A DNA stretch of 64,000 bases from Aliitabrizicola sp041905595 (lineage in GTDB: Bacteria; Pseudomonadota; Alphaproteobacteria; Rhodobacterales; Rhodobacteraceae). This document shows, in pieces, positions 25,786 through 34,615 of the stretch. The stretch's first letter is position 1. Each line of letters begins with the position of its first letter. Position numbers and translations under genes: made by a program. The stretch lies in NCBI GenBank assembly GCA_041905595.1, contig JAYRKT010000015.1, positions 27,109 to 91,108 of the forward strand. The letters are read 5' to 3'. Under the pieces are notes generated by a model. The model worked only from the letters and a program-made list of their open reading frames with translations. It had not been told where the DNA came from and ran no database searches.

Positions 25786-26207
25786 GGTAAGCTCCTGTGT
25801 TTCCTGTCCCTGGGATCGTCCCTTCGACAAGACCCGGAAAAAGCCTGTCGGCTGAGGCGTGCACGGGAGACGGAACGGCGACCGGAAACCTCCAGAGGGC
25901 CGGGGTGGAGCGGGCAGCCCCGAAGGGGCAACACGGCCCGGACTGACGCGGGGTTGCGCGCCAGAGGCCGAACAGGCTTAGGGGATTGTCAGTCGAAGGG
26001 ATGGCACCGGGGATAGGGGCGACCTGGGGCTCTCGCAGAACTCGGCCTTCATGGCCAAGGCAACTTGGTTGAGGCATTTGCAAAACCGCCGACTCAGCGG
26101 CTCAGGGCAACCTCATCCCCCTGCCCTATCGCGGTGACCTCCGAGGGGGCTACGATGTTGCGACCTGACGGCTATCCCGGATGCATCATTCACGACAGGA
26201 GCTCTCA

Positions 26208-26529
26208 ATGGCTGATTTCAATCTCGAGGCGATGTCGCTCAGGGAACTACGGCCATTGCAGAAGGACCTCACCACGGCGATTTCCACCTACGAGGACCGA
26301 CACAAGGCCGAAGCCCGCGCCAAGCTGAAAGCCATCGCCAAGGAGATGGGCTACTCTCTTGCCGAACTGACGGGCGTCGAGGTGAAGACCACCCGTGCGC
26401 CAGCCGTGGCGAAATATCGACACCCTGAGAACGCGGCTGTCACCTGGTCAGGCCGTGGACGGAAAATCGCACTGGTTCGTGGACGCGCTGGAGGCGGCTA
26501 AAGCCCCACGAGGACTAACGATTGATTGA
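26208..26529 (+). pseudogene. H-NS family gene, copy 2, frameshifted
   Basis: The coding sequence matches the copy at 7547 up to TWSGRGRK, where GGAAAATCGCACTGG replaces GGAAACCGCTATGG, one base longer. The frame then reads IALVRGRAGGG and stops at 26501. Removing one base restores WFVDALEAAKAPRGLTID and a stop at 26529. The shortened product keeps the coiled coil and the RGR loop but loses the end of the DNA-binding domain, so it could act as a dominant-negative or be inert. Confidence 0.85.
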
Positions 26530-26920
26530 GGGACTGCCGCGACACAGTCGAGCCCAAACTGTAGTTCACCATGCCAAAAGTGAGCTACGGCTTGGCTCAT
26601 CCGACCAGGCATTCGCTGCCACCGCAAATCTTCAGGCCAGTGGAGGACAGCTGCGCAGGACCAACCTGCCCTTCGCTCCGTTTGGCCGCGTAGCTGCTAT
26701 GGTGCATTCTCCTCGCCTTAACTAACGGCTGTTCGCAAAGTGCCGACATCCGGCGGTACATTGATGATTCGGGGTCATCTGTCCGTTTTTTCAAAGTGGA
26801 AGCACAGCAGTTCTTGGGCGTGGGCAGTTTGAGTGCCACCGCTAGATGTCTTAATTTCTCGTATTTTCGCAGTATTTTTTAGAGAGCGGCGCCGGAGATA
26901 TTGCTCCGGTACCATGAATG
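26530..26920. other. Intergenic, 390 bases
   Basis: No gene supported. It is more AT-rich near 26850-26885. A 6-bp hairpin CCGGAG/CTCCGG (26892-26909) lies just past the end of the secreted-protein gene but has no T run on that strand. Confidence 0.5.
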
Positions 26921-27538
26921 TCAGTCCGCCGTTTCTGCACCGCCCGGATCCTTCTCCACAGTTCCCTGAACTGCGGCGAAGCCATTGGCCTGGACCGAGA
27001 CCGTGACGTGCTTTCCGGCAAGGTTGGTCACGTAAAGCGAGTTGGGGTTTGCCCGCAGATGGCCCGGTGAGGTGCCTTCGTCGACATGAATGCGGGCCTC
27101 TCCGCCGGCGGGCACGGTCACCTGCGGATGGTAGACATAACTTTCCATCGCTCCGTTGTCGGCGTCGGTGATCGTGTAGTAGACGGTCAGCCCCGACAGA
27201 TCGGCGGCGCCATCGTTCAGCACCTGAAACTCGAGGTGATCGGGCGCGTCCTTGTTGGTGGCAGGATCGACGTTGTTCTCGACCAGGACTTCGCTAATCC
27301 GGTAAGTCGCCACAGCACCGCCTGCGACTGTGGGATCGGCGGCATTCACAGGATCGCTGTCGGCAAGGTCGTTCTGACCGTCATCATCGGTATCGGGGTT
27401 CATCGGGTCGGTGTGCAGAAGCGGTTCGGAGATATCGGGCACGCCGTCACCATCGGTGTCGGTCGTCGCTGTCTGGGCATGTGCCAGGCTTGTGCTCAGA
27501 AGTAATGCTGCGAGGGTCATTGTCGTGATCGTCTTCAT
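26921..27538 (-). CDS. Secreted protein with thrombospondin-3-like calcium loops
   Basis: A 205-residue exported protein. The signal peptide (TMTLAALLLSTSLAHA) is followed by two acidic repeats, TDTDGDGVPDISE and NPDTDDDGQNDLADSD, matching thrombospondin type-3 calcium-binding loops. Residues 75-205 form a beta-rich domain (DHLEFQVLNDGAADLSGLTV) resembling a secreted adhesion or binding module. It lies two bases past the end of an ABC permease gene on the same strand, so it is likely the last gene of that operon. Partner or target unknown. Confidence 0.75.
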   Translation of the reverse strand: MKTITTMTLAALLLSTSLAHAQTATTDTDGDGVPDISEPLLHTDPMNPDTDDDGQNDLADSDPVNAADPTVAGGAVATYRISEVLVENNVDPATNKDAPDHLEFQVLNDGAADLSGLTVYYTITDADNGAMESYVYHPQVTVPAGGEARIHVDEGTSPGHLRANPNSLYVTNLAGKHVTVSVQANGFAAVQGTVEKDPGGAETAD

Positions 27539-27539
27539 G

Positions 27540-28538
27540 TCAGGACTCCTTGGTCAGACGGTCGGGGTTGATCGGACGCAGCAGCACGAGACCGCCCAGC
27601 CCGAGGGAGAAAAGGAAGAGGAAGAGAAGATCGCCTTGTTTCTCCGCCATCACCTTGGTCAGCGGCGCACCGGTATAGGTGTCCTTGATGCCGAGGACCG
27701 CGAAGGTGAAGCGCTCGAAATGCTTGGTGACGGAGGCAACCTCGATCCCGTTGCGGAAATTCTCGTAACCGGCGAACCCGGCCTTGATCCGATCCTGCTC
27801 GGCCTTCGGGATCGAAAGCTGGGCAAAGACGCCTCCCGCCACCTGGTTATCGGGGTCCATCGTGTCGCCGATCTGCGGCGCAACGAGAACGACGAGAATC
27901 CAGAGGGCGAAGGCGTAGATCAGGCCACTGGCGGGGCTTCTGGCCCAAAGGCTGAGCCCGAAGCCGAGCGTGAAGAGTGCAGAGAGGTACAGAACGCCTG
28001 CCGCCCACGTCAAAGCCAGCCGACCAAAGTCAGCAATGGTCAGACCGATCCCGGAAATGATCGGCAGCAGGATCGCCGTGGCCAGGAAGACGATTGCTAA
28101 TGACGCCGCCGCTAGGCCCATACCGCCAAGGATCTTGGCAAGCGTATAGGCCCAATGCGGCATCGGTCGGGTCAGGATCAGCGCGAGCGTCTGCCGCCCT
28201 CTTTCGGCCGCTGCAGCGCGGTAACCGGCGACGAGTGCGATGACCGCGCCCATGATCTCGATCTGCTCGATCATCCCGCGCATGAGTTTCAGCGGATAGA
28301 ACTCGGGCGCGGCGATCGCCGCGGCGTCCTTGCCAAGCGCCAGAAGCTGCGCCCGCGCAGCGGCATAGGTTGCCGCATCGCTGTGCAGCGCGATCGCGCC
28401 ACTCACGAGCGAAACTGTCGCGGCTGCGATCAGGGCCAGCGTCGCCCAGAAAAGAAACCGGTCGCGTGTCTGTTCGCGGGCATCGCGCAACGCGATGGTC
28501 AGGACACTGCTCGATACGGTGGGGAAAATGTCAGGCAT
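27540..28538 (-). CDS. ABC-2 type transporter permease 2
   Basis: A 332-residue permease with six predicted helices, related to NosY/CcmB-type ABC-2 permeases. After helix 1 it has a large exported loop (residues 45-95) and the amphipathic RGRQTLALILTRPM segment that precedes helix 3 in this family. I start at ATG 28538 (MPDIFPTVSSSV); it overlaps the upstream permease stop by eight bases. It should pair with the first permease and the ATPase at 29460. Confidence 0.85.
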   Translation of the reverse strand: MPDIFPTVSSSVLTIALRDAREQTRDRFLFWATLALIAAATVSLVSGAIALHSDAATYAAARAQLLALGKDAAAIAAPEFYPLKLMRGMIEQIEIMGAVIALVAGYRAAAAERGRQTLALILTRPMPHWAYTLAKILGGMGLAAASLAIVFLATAILLPIISGIGLTIADFGRLALTWAAGVLYLSALFTLGFGLSLWARSPASGLIYAFALWILVVLVAPQIGDTMDPDNQVAGGVFAQLSIPKAEQDRIKAGFAGYENFRNGIEVASVTKHFERFTFAVLGIKDTYTGAPLTKVMAEKQGDLLFLFLFSLGLGGLVLLRPINPDRLTKES

Positions 28539-29463
28539 CGGGGCCTTCAGCGTTGAGATCAAGTTTCGCGGTGGAGCGCGCGGCGAAGACGCCCGCAAGG
28601 ATCAAGGCCACGGGAAGGGTGACCGCCGGCGAAATTGGACCTCGAGGCGCGAGGCCATCGGGCAGAAAGCTGAGGAGATCGCCGGAGAGCCATGAGAAGC
28701 CCTCGGCCAGCGAAAGCGGCCCCAGGATCGTTGACATCAGATGAAAGAAGCCCGAGTCTGGCGTGCCCGCGAGGGTCGAGACGGGATTGATCGCGGCAGT
28801 GGGATGTACGTTCGCGGTCAGTTCTGGCAACACGAAGGTGATGACCAGCCAGACGACCGTCGCCGCAATCAGACCGCTGGCGGTGGCCGGCATTCGGGCG
28901 GCTGCGCCAAGCGCCAGGAACCCGAACATCGAGATGTAGGCCCAGCCTGCGACCAGGAACAACGCAAGGCGCAACAGGTCGCCCGGCCCGACGACAAGCG
29001 ACGGGATGGTGAACAGCGTCGCGACCGAGATGATCGCGGCAACCGCCATCATCGCTCCGGTTGCAGTCGCCAGAGCCCGCATCTTGCCGAGGGCGATATC
29101 ACGCCGGTCGAATGGCCGGGCGCCGATCAGCGGCAATGTCCCTGCGCCGCGGTCGGTCTCGATCAGAAGTTGGCCGATCACGATGGATCCGAAAGCGCCG
29201 ATCAGGCTGATGTAGATGCCGAGGTTGCGCAGCACCGCCAGCGGCGCGGACTGGCTGACCGGGTTCGCCGGGACGGGCTGGCCAACCGAAGCAAGGTAGG
29301 TCGCGGCATCGGCATAGATCGCATTGACGGTGTTCGTCGCGGACCAGCCGAGCCAAGCCGTGACCAGCACCATCGCCGCGAAGAAGGCGATCAGGATCAG
29401 GACGCTCCTGTCCCGCGTGAGCCCGGCGAGCGATTGCCGAGCGATGAGCCGCGCCGGGGTCAT
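28531..29463 (-). CDS. ABC-2 type transporter permease 1
   Basis: A 310-residue permease, similar in layout to the next gene: helix 1 (VLILIAFFAAMVLVTAWLGW), an external loop with NPVSQSAPLAVL, then the DRGAGTLPLIGARPFDRRDI element before helix 3. It overlaps the ATPase stop by four bases (ATGA), so the ATPase and both permeases are translationally coupled. The substrate is not evident; the pattern resembles NosFY and other periplasmic-assembly exporters. Confidence 0.88.
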   Translation of the reverse strand: MTPARLIARQSLAGLTRDRSVLILIAFFAAMVLVTAWLGWSATNTVNAIYADAATYLASVGQPVPANPVSQSAPLAVLRNLGIYISLIGAFGSIVIGQLLIETDRGAGTLPLIGARPFDRRDIALGKMRALATATGAMMAVAAIISVATLFTIPSLVVGPGDLLRLALFLVAGWAYISMFGFLALGAAARMPATASGLIAATVVWLVITFVLPELTANVHPTAAINPVSTLAGTPDSGFFHLMSTILGPLSLAEGFSWLSGDLLSFLPDGLAPRGPISPAVTLPVALILAGVFAARSTAKLDLNAEGPDA

Positions 29464-30206
29464 GCCGCCACCTCTGGTGTGCGTTCGGCCACACCGACAT
29501 AGAGGTCTTCGAGGCTACGTTCGTCGTATTTTTCCGCGACGGCCTTCATGCTGTCGTGGAAGACAAGCTTTCCGTGCGCCAGAACCCCGATTGACGTGCA
29601 GCTTCGCGCCACTTCGGAGAGAAGGTGCGTGTTCATGAAGATGGTCATGCCGCGCCCGTGCAGCTTCTCGACGATCTCGCGCAGCTGGCGGACCCCCATC
29701 GGGTCGAGGCCCGAAGTCGGCTCGTCGAGGAACAAGACTTCGGGTTGATGCAGGATCGCCTGCGCCAGGCCGACGCGCTGCCGCATGCCCTTGGAAAAGG
29801 TTCCAACGCGGCGGTCAGCGAGAGCAGAGATATCAAGGAAATCGAGCGTTTCGCGCACCACATCATTCGGGTTCGCGACGCCGGACAGGCGGGCGAAGAA
29901 GGTGAGGTTCTCGCGGGTGGTGAAGCGGTCGTAGAGACGCACGTTTTCAGGCAGATAACCGATGGCGGCGCGGACTTTCAGCGGATCGTTTCCGATGTCA
30001 TATCCGGCAACTCGCGCCGTGCCCGAGGTGGGCGCGAGCAAGGTCGTCAGGAGGCGGATTGTCGTCGTCTTGCCGGCGCCGTTGTGACCGAGGAAGCCGA
30101 AGACCTCGCCCTTCGGGACGTCGAGCGACAGGGGATGCAGCACCACCGCGTCGCCGTAGGATTTGCTGAGGCCGGAGGTCGATACAGCCGAGACGGTGTT
30201 GGTCAT
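29460..30206 (-). CDS. ABC transporter ATP-binding protein (NosF-like)
   Basis: A 248-residue ATPase with Walker A GHNGAGKTTT, Q-loop LPENVRLY, signature FSKGMRQRVGLAQA, Walker B VLFLDEPTSGLDP and the H-loop NTHLLSE. Sequence style fits NosF/CcmA-type exporters that work with ABC-2 permeases. AAAGGAC precedes the start at 30206. A strong hairpin (30231-30256) separates it from the COG4705 gene upstream, which may reduce read-through. Confidence 0.92.
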   Translation of the reverse strand: MTNTVSAVSTSGLSKSYGDAVVLHPLSLDVPKGEVFGFLGHNGAGKTTTIRLLTTLLAPTSGTARVAGYDIGNDPLKVRAAIGYLPENVRLYDRFTTRENLTFFARLSGVANPNDVVRETLDFLDISALADRRVGTFSKGMRQRVGLAQAILHQPEVLFLDEPTSGLDPMGVRQLREIVEKLHGRGMTIFMNTHLLSEVARSCTSIGVLAHGKLVFHDSMKAVAEKYDERSLEDLYVGVAERTPEVAA

Positions 30207-30230
30207 AACCGAAGTCCTTTGTGGGAAGTT

Positions 30231-30256
30231 GCGGTCCCGGGGTCAGCCGGGACCGC
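30231..30256. terminator. Strong hairpin upstream of ABC operon
   Basis: GCGGTCCCGG (30231-30240) pairs perfectly with CCGGGACCGC (30247-30256) around a 6-base loop. It lies between the COG4705 gene and the ABC operon, both leftward, so it can act as terminator or attenuator. There is no T run. Confidence 0.6.
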
Positions 30257-30277
30257 AGGTGTTTCAGGATTGGGGGA

Positions 30278-31069
30278 TCATTTCGCGCGGTCGGGCGCTG
30301 CCCGTGTGGTCATTACCAGAACCGTCCCGGCGATCACGGCGAGGAAGGCGAGGCTAGTGACAATGGTGCCAAGCCCGAGGCCACCGAACTCGGCCGGCTG
30401 CGCCAGGAAATCGCCGAAGGAGGCGCCGAGCGGGCGGGTGAAGATGTAGCAGAGCCAGAAGGCCCACATCCCGTCGAGCCCGAGTGCGAAGTAGCCGAGT
30501 GCCAGCGAAGCGATGATCAGCCCGAAGAGTACGCCCGTCCCCGCAAATCCGACGCCGAAGGCTTCGGAAATCAGGTCACCGACCGCCGTGCCAAGAGCGA
30601 ACGTGAAGAGGATCGCCAGCCAGTAAAAGGCCTCGCGACGGAAGGTGAAGACCTCGTGGATTGAGAGCGTCCGTTCCACTACGAACCAGATCGCGAACGT
30701 GGCCGCGAGTGCCAGCGTGAAACCGATGGTCGATGTGAGCAGCGGGATGCCGAGCGCGTCGGTCATGTTGTCGGTGATCAGCGTACCAACGACCGAGATC
30801 AAGACGACCGCGATCCAGTAGGCAGCGGGCACATAGGCCTTCTGGCGGAACTGCCAGAACATTGCCACGACAAGGACGGCGGTCATCAGGACCGTCGTCG
30901 CGCCAAGGCCAAGGCCGAGGTTGACCGCAAGGAAGTCGGCGGCGGTTTCGCCCATGGTCACGGCCATGAGCTTGATCAGCCAGAAACCCGGGGTCACTTC
31001 GGGCACCCGGTTCACCCCCGCGGGCTGCGGCACGGGGCGATCGAAATCTGCAAAAGTTGCGTCGGTCAT
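30278..31069 (-). CDS. COG4705/DUF347 membrane protein
   Basis: A 263-residue integral membrane protein with about eight helices and internal repeats of the DUF347 type (VTMGETAADFLAV, TALGIPL-like stretches, FALGTAVGDLISE, YIFTRPLGASFGDFLA). The family is uncharacterised and often found with two-component regulators. It lies seven bases after the upstream secreted-protein gene, same strand. That gene has a CTTAC-N6-GTAAG motif in its promoter, so both are probably controlled by the response regulator at 37850. Confidence 0.85.
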   Translation of the reverse strand: MTDATFADFDRPVPQPAGVNRVPEVTPGFWLIKLMAVTMGETAADFLAVNLGLGLGATTVLMTAVLVVAMFWQFRQKAYVPAAYWIAVVLISVVGTLITDNMTDALGIPLLTSTIGFTLALAATFAIWFVVERTLSIHEVFTFRREAFYWLAILFTFALGTAVGDLISEAFGVGFAGTGVLFGLIIASLALGYFALGLDGMWAFWLCYIFTRPLGASFGDFLAQPAEFGGLGLGTIVTSLAFLAVIAGTVLVMTTRAAPDRAK

Positions 31070-31076
31070 GATGGAT

Positions 31077-31715
31077 TCATCCGTTCAGAAGGGCCAGCGC
31101 CTGGGCCGAGAAGGCGTCGGCATGGGCGTCATCATCGGCATTGCAGCGCTCGAGCGCCTTGGATTGCAGGTCGGCGACAGTGGCGGGCGGAGTGGTGCTG
31201 CCGATCGCAGCGCGAAGTTGTCTGATCAGATCCTCGCAGGGGATCGCGCGACCGCTCTCATCGGTCACGGCGATGCCGGAGACGAATTGAACGGGCCCCG
31301 TGGCAGCGGCTGGCACGGGGGCATCGAGCGTGCTGGACAAGGCCGCGAGCGCGGCATCGACCGTTGCCTGGTCGGGTGAGCCCGCGCGCAAGGCCGAGAA
31401 GGCCTTGTCGGCGGCCGCATCGACTGAATTCCAGGCGGCACGGTCGGCCTGTCGTAGGTCCGAGGCGTTCTGGTCCCACAGGGTTTCAAGGTCGGTGATG
31501 CGGTGTTCGGCGGCCGCGAAATCGCCGGTGGCGGCGATGGTATGGGTGTCGGTCACGATGGTCTTGTAGGCCGAAAGGTCGCCCAGACCGTGCGATTGGA
31601 TTGCTGCGGAGGTCTGCTCGGCCGGCGAGATTATCATCTCGGCCAGCGCGAACCCTGCGGCCGGGACGGCGATCAGGGTCGCCGACAAGGCAAGGTTCCG
31701 AAAGGTGGAGTTCAT
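31077..31715 (-). CDS. Hypothetical secreted helical protein
   Basis: A 212-residue exported protein from the ATG at 31715 (MNSTFRNLALSATLIAVPAAGFALAE is given as MNSTFRNLALSATLIAVP). After the signal peptide it is almost entirely helical with several Asp/His and Trp residues (ETLWDQNASDLRQADRAAW). Near the end Cys in IPCEDLIRQLRA and ERCNADDDAH could form a disulfide. It precedes COG4705 and has the palindromic motif 89 bases upstream. Function unknown. Confidence 0.7.
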   Translation of the reverse strand: MNSTFRNLALSATLIAVPAAGFALAEMIISPAEQTSAAIQSHGLGDLSAYKTIVTDTHTIAATGDFAAAEHRITDLETLWDQNASDLRQADRAAWNSVDAAADKAFSALRAGSPDQATVDAALAALSSTLDAPVPAAATGPVQFVSGIAVTDESGRAIPCEDLIRQLRAAIGSTTPPATVADLQSKALERCNADDDAHADAFSAQALALLNG

Positions 31716-31803
31716 GGGAGGCGTCCTGTCGATATGCGCTCGGGCCTCCAACCGAGGTCCGTAAGCGCAGTTCTGACAAAGACTTTCCCGAAGCGTCTGG
31801 CCT

Positions 31804-31827
31804 GCTTCTTACACTTTGGTAAGAAGC
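31804..31827 (-). promoter_or_regulatory. CTTAC-N6-GTAAG operator 1
   Basis: GCTTCTTAC (31804-31812) and GTAAGAAGC (31819-31827) are perfect 9-bp arms around a 6-base spacer, 89 bases upstream of the secreted helical gene. Read towards that gene it is CTTAC-CAAAGT-GTAAG, matching sites at 37294 and 39896. Confidence 0.7.
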
Positions 31828-31935
31828 CGATTTTCGCGGGTCACGAACTCGGGGCTGCGGTCCCGGTATCCGGTATTCGGCGGATCATGGCCGGAGAGGA
31901 CACCGAAACTGACCTTGCCTGCTCGGGATCCTCGG

Positions 31936-32513
31936 TCAGAATACCAACCCAAGCACGCGCAGGTAAACGCACTCGATCATCGTCCAAAGCGCTCTGCGCC
32001 AAGGGACTGACCTTACAATGAATGCACTAAACACTCCGAGCGCCGCGCCGCCAAGGATGTCGAGCGGGAAATGCGCACCCAGATAGACCCGCCCCCAGCC
32101 TACGGCCAACCCGATCGGCAAGAGAAGAAGGCCGAATTTCCCCAGCGGCGACATAGCAAGCGAGGCAGCGAGGCAGCGAGGGCAAAAATCAGCGTCGCGT
32201 GATCCGAAGGAAACGAGTTTTCAGGCGCATGGTTCATCAGGTTGAGTCCCAAACCGATCTCGAACGGTCTGGGCCGGTAGGCCAGAGCGCCGATGACCTG
32301 CACAAGGCCCAGTCCCAGAAGACTAGCCGCCACTGCGTCGAGCAACGCAGGCCTTGACCGGCCCACGATCCAAAAGACGACAAGCCCGACCGCCACGAGC
32401 GGCACAACTGTGCTGGCCAACACCGACGCGACAACAACCAGCCAGCCTGGAGCGCTCGGTCCGGCGGTCAGGAGTTGAAACAGGAAAGTGTCGAGGGCCT
32501 GCATTGGCATCAC
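31936..32513 (-). pseudogene. PAP2 phosphatase gene broken by 8-bp duplication
   Basis: Two adjacent frames together make one PAP2 (undecaprenyl-diphosphatase type) membrane protein. The first frame has the RPRPFE and SFPSDHATLIFALAASL segments, the second has GRVYLGAHFPLDILGG. On the plus strand the unit AGCGAGGC is repeated in tandem (32159-32174), and deleting one copy restores a single frame reading FALAASLAMSPLGKF. Probably inactive as it stands. A full PAP2 domain also lies in the next gene. Confidence 0.85.
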
Positions 32514-32541
32514 CTTCAGGTTGAAAACAAGCGCGGAAGTC

Positions 32542-34611
32542 TCAGGGCAGCCTCAGAACGACGGCCTGAACCGGAACAGCGGTCTGACCTGCGACCGCCG
32601 GTTCCTGTAGGTCTAATGGGGGCGCAAGCGTTGCACCGCGTGTCCGCATGTCCCGCACGACGGCGTCGCGCCACGTCACATCGGTGGCGCCCACAGGTGC
32701 GCCGCCTTCTGCATCATTGGCCTCGTCGACACCCACAGTTCCGACAAAGGCGCGCAACCCATCGGCGGTGACGAATTCGGTGCGCCAGAAGCGGAGTTTC
32801 GGATCGGCCAGCGATGACGTCGCGCCGGGCGCACGCTGCACGAAGGCGAGATCGTTGGGCTGCCCGCGCCAGAAATGCGAGACGGTCTCGACGGTTGGAT
32901 CTTCGCTGCCGCCGACCGCTGCGAAAATTGCGTCGAAGACAAGGCCCGGGGTCGGCAGCTGCGCCGCTGTCCAGTCCGATGCGAGGACAGCATCGGCAAG
33001 AGCGGTTTCGTCTCGGGCGAAAACGACAAGCGAGACCGGATGCACCGGCGAGCCCATCAGCGACTCGGTTTGCGCAGGGAGGCCCAATTGTGCCCGTGCA
33101 GCAGCATCTGACAGAACCTGATCAGTGACCTGGACAGGGACATTGCGCGGATGGTCATAGCGCCAGACGTTTGACGCGGCCAGCACGGCCAGTCCTGCGG
33201 CCAGGGAGAGAACCGCGACCCTCGCCCTGTCGGCGATCGGCGCCGTCGCGGCGGAGGTCTGCGACAGTCGCCATTCCGAGATCGCGATGCCGACCGTCAC
33301 CCAGAGCGCACCGACCAGCCAGCCGTTCAGGACATCGCTGAGGTAGTGCTCGATCAGGTAGATGCGGCTGACGCCGATGGCGAAGGCCATGAGGCCAGCC
33401 AGCAGAAGCGCCGTCTCGGCACGGAGCCTCCCCGCCCGCCAGACGACATACATCAGCATTCCATAGGCTGCGACCGAAGCAGCAGCATGTCCGGAAGGGA
33501 AGCTGCCAGAGGTCTCGGCGAAGACACCGAGAGGCGAGCGCGGACGCCCGAAGGCGAGTTTGAGCGCCGCAACGGTAATGGTGTTTCCGGCCACCGAAAC
33601 CGCCAGTCCAACCGCGAGCGCGCGCCGCCCTTCCGTTATCAGCCAGATCAGCGCCGCCACCATGACCGGCAGAACGACCTGCCAGCCGCCAACTGCGGTG
33701 ATGAACGACGCCACCCGGATCGGACCCGGCGACTGGAAATGGTGGATCAACTCGGACAGACGGTTGTCGAGCCCAATCAAGGGATCGCCCGAGAGAAACT
33801 CGAAGACGGAGTCGGCCCAGACGGCACCGATATAGACGAAGATCAGTGCCAAGAGGCTGAGCGTCAGCCCCGAGAACGCGTTGCGGTCGAGTCGCGCCTC
33901 GACCCAGCGTGCTGTCTCAGGGTGGTCCTCGATCCGGTGCCGCACTGCGGGGATGTCTGCGAGACTGCGCAGCGCGGCAGACATGACCGCCCATGCGAGC
34001 GGCAGGAGTCTCAGCGCCGAATAGAGCGTGGTCCAGAGAATGATCAGCGCCAGAAGAACGACACCGGTCAAGACCGCGACCCGGGTCAGTGATCCGCCGA
34101 TCCGGCCCATGACATCGCCCAGGAAATAGCCGATCGCGACATGGGCAAGCGCATAGGGAATGCCGCCCAGGATGTTCCAGATCAGGAACTTGCGGCGGTC
34201 CATGTCTGCCATGCCCGCAACGAGTGGAACGAGCCCCGCCACCGGCCCGAGGAACCGACCGATTACCAGTGCCATACCGCCCCGCTTCTCGAAAAGTCCT
34301 TTGGCGCGGGCAAAGGCGGAGGACTCCCCGATGCGGCGGCGGCCCGGCAGGCGGTTCATGGCCAGCTTGCCGGTCCAGTAGCTCATTTCCGATCCGAGGA
34401 CCGACCCGAGCGCGACGAACCAGGCGAGATCGAAGAAGTCCAGGAGCCCGCGCTGGACGAGGATGCCACCGGCGTCCACGATCAGCGTTCCGGGAATGAC
34501 GACGCCGGTGACGAAGAACGCCTCAAACATCGAGGCTAGCCCGATGAGCCAGTAACTGAGAACGCCAAGCGCCTGGAGCGAAGGGAAGATCTGGTCGAGA
34601 GACAAGTTCAT
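32542..34611 (-). CDS. DedA-PAP2-LssY fusion membrane protein
   Basis: A 689-residue protein. Residues 1-200 are a DedA/VTT-fold lipid scramblase-like domain (GTLIVDAGGILVQRG, EMSYWTGK, GRFLGPVAGLVPLVAG). Residues 250-450 are a PAP2 phosphatase domain with KLAFGRPRSP, SGSFPSGHAAAS and SRIYLIEHYLSDVLNG. The C-terminal 230 residues match LssY-type soluble domains. The fusion suggests recycling and flipping of undecaprenyl or lipid phosphates. The ATG at 34611 starts four bases past the MprF stop; a TTG at 34626 is an alternative. Confidence 0.88.
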   Translation of the reverse strand: MNLSLDQIFPSLQALGVLSYWLIGLASMFEAFFVTGVVIPGTLIVDAGGILVQRGLLDFFDLAWFVALGSVLGSEMSYWTGKLAMNRLPGRRRIGESSAFARAKGLFEKRGGMALVIGRFLGPVAGLVPLVAGMADMDRRKFLIWNILGGIPYALAHVAIGYFLGDVMGRIGGSLTRVAVLTGVVLLALIILWTTLYSALRLLPLAWAVMSAALRSLADIPAVRHRIEDHPETARWVEARLDRNAFSGLTLSLLALIFVYIGAVWADSVFEFLSGDPLIGLDNRLSELIHHFQSPGPIRVASFITAVGGWQVVLPVMVAALIWLITEGRRALAVGLAVSVAGNTITVAALKLAFGRPRSPLGVFAETSGSFPSGHAAASVAAYGMLMYVVWRAGRLRAETALLLAGLMAFAIGVSRIYLIEHYLSDVLNGWLVGALWVTVGIAISEWRLSQTSAATAPIADRARVAVLSLAAGLAVLAASNVWRYDHPRNVPVQVTDQVLSDAAARAQLGLPAQTESLMGSPVHPVSLVVFARDETALADAVLASDWTAAQLPTPGLVFDAIFAAVGGSEDPTVETVSHFWRGQPNDLAFVQRAPGATSSLADPKLRFWRTEFVTADGLRAFVGTVGVDEANDAEGGAPVGATDVTWRDAVVRDMRTRGATLAPPLDLQEPAVAGQTAVPVQAVVLRLP

Positions 34612-34615
34612 GAAG

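Larger units (their letters stand above)
25336..26529. repeat. Direct repeat A, copy 2 (ssb to hns-like)
   Basis: Second copy of 6677-7867 in the same orientation. ssb is intact; the hns-like gene has a one-base insertion. The two copies bracket the 18 kb carrying the first metal-resistance blocks. Confidence 0.9.

Noticed and set aside
30231..30256. Considered as a CRISPR-like or tRNA element
   Set aside because: It is a single hairpin; no repeats, no tRNA cloverleaf.
32614..33128. Rightward frames opposite the LssY-like domain
   Set aside because: Antisense shadow of the fusion protein; no motif.
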